A DNA stretch of 7,601 nucleotides, taken from NCBI RefSeq assembly GCF_910577125.1, contig NZ_CAJTMN010000095.1, forward strand, positions 1 through 7,601, read 5' to 3'. Shown one piece after another: positions 1-3,846 of this stretch (positions within the stretch are counted from its first letter, which is position 1; each line of letters starts with the position of its first letter). The notes under the pieces were generated by a model that searched no databases, was not told the origin of the DNA, and saw only the letters and a list, made by a program, of their open reading frames with translations. Source of the DNA: an uncultured Rikenella sp. (GTDB lineage: Bacteria > Bacteroidota > Bacteroidia > Bacteroidales > Rikenellaceae). The translations under genes were made by a program, and so were the position numbers.

Positions 1-31
1 CCCGTGGACGGGAAATGCTTCGCATTTCTGC

Positions 32-104
32 GGCTGTGTCGGTAAAATGGGGTAGAGGCTGCCTTAGTTGGGGTAGACACAGCCAGTAAAACACCCTGTG
101 GGTG
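32..104 (-). repeat. GGGGTAGA repeat module A, downstream of FISUMP fragment A
   Basis: The segment is enclosed by a perfect 9-bp inverted repeat, GGCTGTGTC (32-40) and GACACAGCC (76-84). Inside and at its edge TGGGGTAGA occurs twice, at 48-56 and 69-77, 21 bp apart. Read on the minus strand, the module begins with CACCC-ACA-GGGTG followed by TTTTA (about 103-87), which resembles a small intrinsic terminator after the FISUMP fragment. The same module recurs around 1982-2019 and, with one 21-bp unit missing, at 6983-7020. A further perfect hairpin, GAAATGC-ttc-GCATTTC (12-28), lies beside it. What I see is a repeated, structured module; its function is unknown. Confidence 0.6.
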
Positions 105-296
105 CGAGAGGCAACGCAACTGAAGACCGTGGCCGCAGATACTTGCGTTGCCGGAATCGAGGTATTGTGAGTTGAAATACAAGCATATCCCGCTATTCCC
201 CTTAATAGCGGAAGACCGGTTGAGCCCATCGTAGCCGACACCCGTCAGATCCCCTAATCGTCTATTGTTACCTCCGTCGCGGTAGCCCGGGGCGGG
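105..296 (-). pseudogene. Orphan C-terminal fragment of a FISUMP-type surface protein (fragment A)
   Basis: The minus strand encodes about 64 residues that start at PAPGYRD and end in LQLRCLS. They include GLNRSSAIKGNSG and LYFNSQYLD, matching the usual end of Fibrobacter succinogenes major paralogous domains in Bacteroidetes (pattern G-Y-W-S-S ... LYFNS ... NRxxGFxLRCLSE). The expected WSS is RSS here, and the NR before the final motif is IC, so the copy is degenerate. There is no in-frame stop after RCLS; the frame runs on to the window edge. No signal peptide, lipobox or N-terminal domain precedes it, and the frame upstream of PAPG does not resemble the family. A perfect hairpin, CCGCTATT/AATAGCGG (190-211), falls inside it. 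I call it a gene remnant. It could instead be a template or donor cassette. The family assignment is from recognised motifs, without a search. Confidence 0.6.
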
Positions 297-369
297 CGAG
301 ACGCAAACCAAACACCGAACCGCCACTCCCATCCGTCCGATCGAAGATAACAACCTGCGTTAAAATCCC

Positions 370-377
370 TATCTTTG
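370..377 (+). promoter_or_regulatory. Bacteroidetes -7 box (TATCTTTG) of the HAD gene
   Basis: TATCTTTG matches the Bacteroidetes sigma-ABfr consensus TAnnTTTG exactly. Transcription would begin about 7 bases after the box, near 384, leaving a leader of roughly 14 bases before the ATG at 398. That placement rules out the GTG at 377 as a start codon. I do not see a clear -33 element. Confidence 0.6.
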
Positions 378-397
378 TGAAAACCGAGCAGATAAAT

Positions 398-1219
398 ATG
401 GTACTCGCACTGATTTACGACTTCGACGGCACCCTCTCGCCGGGAAATATGCAGGAATACGACTTCATTCCTGCCATCGGCAAAGACAACCGCGAGTTCT
501 GGGACAACTGCAACCGCGTGGCCGAGGTGAACGACGCCGACCCGATCCTGACCTACATGAACGAAATGATCCGGCAGGCTACGGTCAGCGGCGTTTCGCT
601 GCGGCGCGAGGCTTTTGCCGAATCGGGCCGCAAAGTCGAGCTCTACGAAGGAGTCGAAGGGTGGTTCACGCGCATCAACCGTTACGGACAATCGAAGGGG
701 ATTCGGGTCGAACACTACATCAACTCCTCCGGCCTGCGCGAGATGATCGAAGGAACGTCGATCGCCAAACATTTCAAGAAGATTTTCGCCAGCTCGTTTC
801 TCTACTCGGTGGACGGAGTAGCCTATTGGCCGGGCGTGGCGGTGAACTATACGAACAAGACCCAGTTCATTTTCAAGATCAGCAAAGGGATCGACAGCGT
901 GTACGACTCCAAGGCGGTGAACCGGTATCAACCCGAAGAGCAGCGCCCGGTGCCTTTCACGCACATGATTTACATCGGCGACGGGACGACCGACATCCCG
1001 TGCATGCGGTTAGTGAAGGAGAAACAGGGGCATGCCATCGCCGTTTATAATCCGGCCGACCGGGAAGTGGGTCATTCGCTGCGCCAGCTGGTGCAGGAGC
1101 ATCGGGTGAACTTCGTCGCTCCGGCAGACTATTCGCCGGGCAGCCGTCTGGATGAGATCGTCAAGGCGATCGTGGATAAAGTGTCGGCCGACGACCGCCT
1201 GAAACGGCTGGAGTTGTGA
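398..1219 (+). CDS. HAD-superfamily phosphatase (haloacid dehalogenase-like hydrolase)
   Basis: This gene encodes a 273-residue cytoplasmic hydrolase of the haloacid dehalogenase superfamily, probably a phosphomonoesterase of the phosphoserine-phosphatase-like type. Motif I is IYDFDGTLS near the N-terminus (nucleophile D8, acid/base D10). Motif II fits YINSSG (S110). A candidate motif III lysine is K154 in YTNKTQ. Motif IV is IGDGTTD (D195 and D199), which binds Mg2+. About 90 residues between motifs I and II suggest a C1-type cap. The ATG at 398 is chosen over the in-frame GTG at 377 because that GTG overlaps the -7 box. There is no signal peptide or membrane segment. The gene stands alone between repeat-rich spacers, and I see no clear terminator after it. 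The substrate cannot be deduced. Homologues of this type occur widely in Bacteroidales, from memory. Confidence 0.85.
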   Translation: MVLALIYDFDGTLSPGNMQEYDFIPAIGKDNREFWDNCNRVAEVNDADPILTYMNEMIRQATVSGVSLRREAFAESGRKVELYEGVEGWFTRINRYGQSKGIRVEHYINSSGLREMIEGTSIAKHFKKIFASSFLYSVDGVAYWPGVAVNYTNKTQFIFKISKGIDSVYDSKAVNRYQPEEQRPVPFTHMIYIGDGTTDIPCMRLVKEKQGHAIAVYNPADREVGHSLRQLVQEHRVNFVAPADYSPGSRLDEIVKAIVDKVSADDRLKRLEL

Positions 1220-1313
1220 CGCGAGCACGCCTTTGGCCTAAGAGGCGCGCCGCGAAAAATGATCAAAAGCTGTTGGCGCAGAACGATTTCACCAGTTCGC
1301 GCTCAAAGTCTGC
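1220..1313. other. Spacer between the HAD gene and mosaic element E1
   Basis: No reading frame of interest is present. A short inverted repeat, CGCCT/AGGCG, lies just after the HAD stop but has no T-run, so I do not call a terminator. A second hairpin pairs GCGC-a-GAAC (1276-1284) with GTTCGCGC (1295-1302). These hairpins may belong to the neighbouring repeat island. Confidence 0.4.
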
Positions 1314-1800
1314 GTCTTGCGGAGCTTAAGGCGTAGCGTAGCTATCTAAAAGTTTACCTTGGGTTTCCTCCTCGCCGCTCGGCAATTCGCAAACTGCGTT
1401 TGCATTGCTCTCGCTGGCAGCGTCGGTTTTGGTGCCGCTTGTTTCAACCGAGCAGCGTTCCGAGACCAAAGCCGCTTGCGAGCTTTGGCGAGGTAGCGCG
1501 AGGAAGGCGAAGCCAACAAGCGGCAGTTCCAGGCGGGACAAAGCTCGACTGTCGCCCGCCCGCTTAAAGAGGGATTTCACTCGTTTTGCGGTGAGCAAAA
1601 TCGAGATGAAATCCCTGCGGGCGACGGTTGAAATGCTCCGCGCGCCGACGCCTAAGGAGGCAATTCAACTCTTTCGGCGATGAGCCGAAAGAGAATGAAC
1701 CGCCCAGGCGCGCGAAACGCGGCGGAGCAATAGCGGAGCCGCAGTGAGGCGAATACGGGACGGTGCTTGAGGCTGAACTGTTGCGACCCTTTGAGGTCGT

Positions 1801-1851
1801 CGGCCTCGTCGCCCAGCGGCTTTGCCGCTCGGGGGGATGGGCGACAGGCCG
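1801..1851. repeat. Long stacked hairpin inside E1
   Basis: CGGCCT pairs with AGGCCG (outer arms) and, after one unpaired C, GTCGCCCA pairs with TGGGCGAC. AGCGGC-ttt-GCCGCT forms a nested terminal stem. No T-run follows, so it is not an ordinary intrinsic terminator. The segment around it (1764-1862) is absent from E2. Confidence 0.65.
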
Positions 1852-1882
1852 AATAGGGATGGAGAATTGGGCTGTGTCTGCT

Positions 1883-1975
1883 GCGGGCCGAAGCCTGCGG
1901 GTGCCCGAACGAGCGTAGTGAGTTGCGGGCCTCCCGCTGGGGGAGGCTTTCGGCCCGCGCGGCTCTGCGAGCCGC
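1883..1975. repeat. Branched inverted-repeat cluster at the end of E1
   Basis: GCGGGCCGAA (1883-1892) pairs perfectly with TTCGGCCCGC (1949-1958). Inside is GCCTCCC-gctgg-GGGAGGC (1929-1947), together with an imperfect GCCCG/CGGGC arm pair. Immediately after is GCGGCTC-tgc-GAGCCGC (1959-1975). Together these would fold into a compact branched structure in RNA or single-stranded DNA. Confidence 0.6.
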
Positions 1976-1981
1976 AGGATT

Positions 1982-2019
1982 TAGGGTAGTGGCTACCGAT
2001 TATTGGGGTAGACCCGGCC
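1982..2019 (-). repeat. GGGGTAGA repeat module B, downstream of FISUMP fragment B
   Basis: GGGTAG-type repeats occur at 1982-1990 (degenerate) and 2004-2012 (TGGGGTAGA), 22 bp apart, followed by GACCCGGCCAG. This parallels module A, where GACACAGCCAG occupies the same place. GGCTGTGTC (1870-1878), identical to the left arm of module A, lies 132 nt upstream with the E1 tail between. As in module A, the module is directly downstream of a FISUMP C-terminal fragment on the minus strand. Confidence 0.55.
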
Positions 2020-2045
2020 AGTTTTCGAGTGCCGGGCGGCCCCGT

Positions 2046-2258
2046 TTATTCTGAGAGGCAACGCAACAGAAAACCGCCGGCACGGTTGCTCGCATGGTCG
2101 GGGCCGAGGCTCTGCGTGAGAGACCACAGGAATCGTCCGCGGATGTCGCTAATCGTAGAAGCCCACTGATATCCGCCGTTACCGACGTAGGTCAGTGCCC
2201 CCGTCCCGTAGTCGCGGTTGCCCGGGGCGGGGTGATTGGGTTTGCTTTCGCGCGCCAT
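2046..2258 (-). pseudogene. Orphan C-terminal fragment of a FISUMP-type surface protein (fragment B)
   Basis: The minus strand reads PAPGNRDYGTGALTYVG, then GGYQWAST, GRFLW and finally NRAGGFLLRCLSE followed by TAA at 2048-2046. This is the characteristic end of Fibrobacter succinogenes major paralogous domains, which in Bacteroidetes are usually the C-terminal part of secreted lipoproteins. The family-like part covers about 61 residues. An in-frame ATG at 2258 would give a 70-residue product, but the residues before PAPG do not resemble the family, and there is no signal peptide or TAnnTTTG box in front. Its ATG lies inside the palindrome at 2250-2320. Unlike fragment A it keeps a normal stop codon. 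It is most likely a broken gene; a silent donor cassette is possible. Confidence 0.65.
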
Positions 2259-2320
2259 GGGAAATCCTGTCAAAACGCACAGGTGCATTTTGACGATTTC
2301 CCTTTTAAGGCGTGGCGCGC
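2250..2320. repeat. Nested 71-bp imperfect palindrome
   Basis: The outer arms are GCGCGCCA (2250-2257) and TGGCGCGC (2313-2320). Inside, GGGAAATC (2259-2266) pairs with GATTTCCC (2295-2302), GTCAAAA (2269-2275) with TTTTGAC (2288-2294), and GCA with TGC around a 4-nt loop. TTTT (2303-2306) follows the inner stem, so on the plus strand it resembles an intrinsic terminator. It directly follows the start of FISUMP fragment B. A small hairpin with a TTCG tetraloop, GTGCC-ttcg-GGCAC (2322-2335), comes next. Confidence 0.65.
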
Positions 2321-2335
2321 GGTGCCTTCGGGCAC

Positions 2336-2569
2336 TCCGACAGGGCCATCTCTACCCCACAGGATAGAACCGCCCTTGGGCCGGGCAGGCCCCGCTTAAG
2401 TAAGGCAATGACAACCCCATCAAAAGCCCCTGTGGGGCCCCGCGGTGGGCGAATGGCTGGGTCAGCCCAATCCATTGCTCGCACGCTACATGCCTCAGGC
2501 TCCGCAAGACTTAAGCGTCAGCGCGTACCGCTAAAACTGCCTCGCCAAAAACAGAAAACAACGACTGTC
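2336..2569. repeat. Scrambled repeat pieces upstream of folK (module C)
   Basis: This stretch has no convincing gene. On the minus strand it carries TGGGGTAGA (2359-2351), a 13-base block GCCCACCGCGGGG (2450-2438) also found at 7023-7035, and the first part of block R1 (2510-2492, 18/19 match to E2) followed by a GTAGCGT remnant. Small hairpins include GGGCC/GGCCC (2378-2392), GCCCC-tgt-GGGGC (2426-2438) and GGCTG-ggt-CAGCC (2455-2467). I see no TAnnTTTG box for folK in the last 60 bases. An open frame runs through this stretch into folK, but it has no protein-like character. Confidence 0.5.
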
Positions 2570-3067
2570 ATGCTTCACCGCGCCATGCTCTCCCTCGGCA
2601 GCAACGCCGGCGACCGCAGCCGACTGCTCGAAACCGCCCGGCAAAACATTGCCGAGGCCGTCGGGCCGATCCGTCTCGCCTCGCGCGAGTACCGGACCGA
2701 ACCGTGGGGCAACTTTGCCGACACCCGGCCCGTGGAACCCTTTCTGAACCAAGTGCTTGTGGTCGAGACCCTCCAGAGCCCCCTCGAACTGCTGGACACC
2801 CTCCAGCAGATCGAACACCGGCTCGGCCGGCCCGTCCATACCCCCGAATACACCCCCGGCGGACAACGCATCTACCGGTCGCGCCCCATTGACCTCGACA
2901 TCCTTTTCTACGACTCCCTCGTTCTCGACACCCCCCGCCTCACCATTCCCCACCCACAGCTCGCCCGACGGCGGTTCGTCCTCGAACCCGCCGCCGAAAT
3001 CTGCCCCGAATTCCGGCATCCCGTTCTGAAAATCAGCCTCCAAGAACTATTAAATTCAATTTTGTAG
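2570..3067 (+). CDS. folK: 2-amino-4-hydroxy-6-hydroxymethyldihydropteridine pyrophosphokinase (HPPK)
   Basis: FolK transfers pyrophosphate from ATP to 6-hydroxymethyl-7,8-dihydropterin, the step before dihydropteroate synthase in folate synthesis. The 165-residue protein opens with the family strand AMLSLGSNAGDR and continues with YRTEPWG and FLNQVLVVET (pterin and ATP binding region). The HPPK signature is RPIDLDILFYD (R105; Mg2+ ligands D108 and D110). PHPQLARRRFVLEPAAEI near the end is also typical. The ATG at 2570 is chosen because it leaves a few residues before the first strand, as in other FolK proteins; the ATG at 2585 would cut close to that strand. An in-frame extension further upstream runs through repeat DNA and is not believable. 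The length is normal. HU follows 89 bases later with its own promoter. Confidence 0.93.
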   Translation: MLHRAMLSLGSNAGDRSRLLETARQNIAEAVGPIRLASREYRTEPWGNFADTRPVEPFLNQVLVVETLQSPLELLDTLQQIEHRLGRPVHTPEYTPGGQRIYRSRPIDLDILFYDSLVLDTPRLTIPHPQLARRRFVLEPAAEICPEFRHPVLKISLQELLNSIL

Positions 3068-3089
3068 AACGATTCTCGATTATTTACCC

Positions 3090-3097
3090 TATATTTG
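3090..3097 (+). promoter_or_regulatory. Bacteroidetes -7 box (TATATTTG) of the HU gene
   Basis: TATATTTG fits TAnnTTTG. The expected transcript start is near 3104, giving an A-rich leader of about 50 bases. A TTTG at 3061-3064 is 25 bp upstream, somewhat far for a standard -33 element. The box suggests that HU and the small basic gene after it are transcribed separately from folK. Confidence 0.6.
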
Positions 3098-3156
3098 CAA
3101 TCCGTTTTGGATGTAATCGAATCATAATCATACAAATAAATAAAACGACACTCGTC

Positions 3157-3450
3157 ATGACAAAAGCGGATATCGTAGGCGAAATCGCAAAAAGCACCGG
3201 CATCGAAAAGGTACAGGTGCAGCAAGTTGTGGAATCTTTCATGGAAAATATCAAAGACTCCATGATGGCAGGCAATAACGTCTACCTGCGCGGTTTCGGC
3301 AGCTTTATCATCAAACGGCGCGCACAGAAAGTGGCCCGCAATATCTCCAAAAACACCACCATCACCATCCCGGCGCACAACATTCCGGCTTTCAAACCGT
3401 CGAAAACCTTTGCCGGCGAGGTGAAAGCCAAATCCATCGCCAAGAAATAA
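3157..3450 (+). CDS. HU-family nucleoid DNA-binding protein
   Basis: This 97-residue protein belongs to the HU/IHF family of dimeric histone-like proteins that bend DNA and shape the nucleoid. The N-terminal two-helix part begins MTKADIVGEIAKSTGI. The VYLRGFGSF hallmark (about residues 42-50) starts the beta-saddle. The flexible DNA-binding arm reads RNISKNTTITIPAHNIPAFKPSK (residues 61-83, quoted here as RNISKNTT and IPAHNIPAFKP). In classical HU the arm tip has RNP with the proline at about 63 that wedges into DNA; here that position is I63. I recall this as usual for this Bacteroidetes HU subgroup. The C-terminus is lysine-rich (KAKSIAKK). It is 35 bases ahead of the small basic gene, with no terminator between, so the two probably form one transcript. 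Confidence 0.92.
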   Translation: MTKADIVGEIAKSTGIEKVQVQQVVESFMENIKDSMMAGNNVYLRGFGSFIIKRRAQKVARNISKNTTITIPAHNIPAFKPSKTFAGEVKAKSIAKK

Positions 3451-3485
3451 TTAACCCGATTGTCAAACCTTAATCCACTGTAGTT

Positions 3486-3578
3486 ATGCCAAGCGGAAAG
3501 AAAAGAAAACGGCACAAAATATCTACCCACAAGCGCAAGAAACGGCTCCGCAAGAACCGCCATAAAAAGAAAAAGTAG
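3486..3578 (+). CDS. AURKAIP1/COX24-domain small ribosomal-like peptide (30 residues)
   Basis: This very short frame encodes 30 residues: MPSGKKRKRHKIS, then THKRKKRLRKNRHKKKK. It consists almost entirely of Lys, Arg and His around the KxxTHKRKKRLRKNRHK core. That core is the AURKAIP1/COX24 domain, shared with mitochondrial mS38 and the mycobacterial small-subunit protein bS22. In Bacteroidetes near-identical 30-residue proteins are annotated under this domain name, from memory. It probably binds 16S rRNA in the small ribosomal subunit. It begins at the only ATG in frame, 35 bases after HU, without its own -7 box, and ends upstream of the 3698-3753 terminator. The HU-COX24-RNase G neighbourhood fits RNA and DNA housekeeping. 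Its short length makes it easy to miss in gene calling. Confidence 0.88.
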   Translation: MPSGKKRKRHKISTHKRKKRLRKNRHKKKK

Positions 3579-3697
3579 GTAGATGATTTACTTTGGCGGG
3601 GCGGGAATCGTGTGCGTGCCGAGACGAACGGCCCTTCGGTCGGATGGATCTCTTCCGGCACGACGCGCTTCCCGCTCCGGCGAAGACCGACACTCGA
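3579..3697 (+). other. Structured non-coding spacer; possible 3' UTR or small RNA
   Basis: No gene fits here. GCGTGCCG (about 3615-3622) can pair with CGGCACG-a-CGC (about 3657-3667), enclosing a GC-rich segment with shorter pairings. A weak -7-like TTACTTTG (3588-3595, one mismatch to TAnnTTTG) lies just after the small gene. Together with the terminator at 3698-3753 this could define an RNA of about 150 nt starting near 3602, or it could simply be the 3' UTR of the HU-COX24 transcript. I have not matched it to a known RNA family. Confidence 0.3.
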
Positions 3698-3753
3698 AAA
3701 CCTAAAGTCCCCCGGACTATTCAGCGCGGCGGTCTTTAGGTTTCTTTATTTTG
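3698..3753 (+). terminator. Intrinsic terminator between the HU-COX24 unit and RNase G
   Basis: AAACCTAAAG (3698-3707) pairs perfectly over 10 bp with CTTTAGGTTT (3734-3743), and CTTTATTTTG follows. The 26-nt loop is GC-rich and may itself pair (CCCCG with CGG). It should end transcripts from the HU-COX24 unit. The tail also contains TTATTTTG (3746-3753), one base off a -7 box, which might serve RNase G. Confidence 0.75.
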
Positions 3754-3846
3754 TCCCATTCCCGGCTCGTCCGATCCACCGGCGGCATCCTCCGCGGATA
3801 CCAAACGGACGGACGACCCGTTTATCATATATATACGACACACGAC

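Larger units (their letters stand above)
1314..1977 (+). repeat. Hairpin-rich mosaic repeat element, copy E1
   Basis: This segment shares ordered blocks with 7050-7451 (copy E2). Block R1 (1314-1346) is 32/33 identical to 7050-7082. Next is stem P1, GCCGCTTGTT (1434-1443) with AACAAGCGGC (1515-1524). A 26-nt linker follows (same length in E2), then stem P2, GTCGCCCGC (1551-1559) with GCGGGCGAC (1617-1625). The block AGGCGCGCGAAAC (1706-1718) is identical in E2, and 1721-1763 is 40/43 identical to 7277-7319. Copy-specific hairpins fill the gaps: GCAAAC/GTTTGC (1389-1403), CCAAAGC/GCTTTGG (1466-1488), GGGATTTCA/TGAAATCCC (1571-1615), CTCTTTCGGC/GCCGAAAGAG (1669-1693), a stacked hairpin at 1801-1851 and a branched set at 1883-1975. 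No transposase is present. The frames on both strands look incidental. It could be a structured RNA gene or a decayed non-autonomous mobile element; the sequence alone does not decide. Confidence 0.7.

Noticed and set aside
377..397. GTG at 377 as the HAD start
   Set aside because: It overlaps the TATCTTTG -7 box, so transcription should begin after it; the ATG at 398 leaves the normal short N-terminus before motif I.
254..964. 236-codon minus-strand open frame opposite the HAD gene
   Set aside because: It is antisense to a gene with clear HAD motifs, and its translation has no recognisable family pattern.
1220..1250. Terminator of the HAD gene
   Set aside because: A CGCCT/AGGCG inverted repeat is present, but no T-run follows it.
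1314..1977. CRISPR array or integron attC sites in the hairpin island
   Set aside because: There are no evenly spaced identical repeats with spacers, no cas genes, and no GTTRRRY-type core sites or integrase.
2312..2569. N-terminal extension of FolK
   Set aside because: The stretch contains repeat pieces and hairpins, reads as low-quality protein, and FolK proteins start just before the LSLGSN strand.
3751..3846. Upstream extension of RNase G
   Set aside because: It begins in the terminator tail, and RNase G homologues start at the equivalent of the ATG at 3847.
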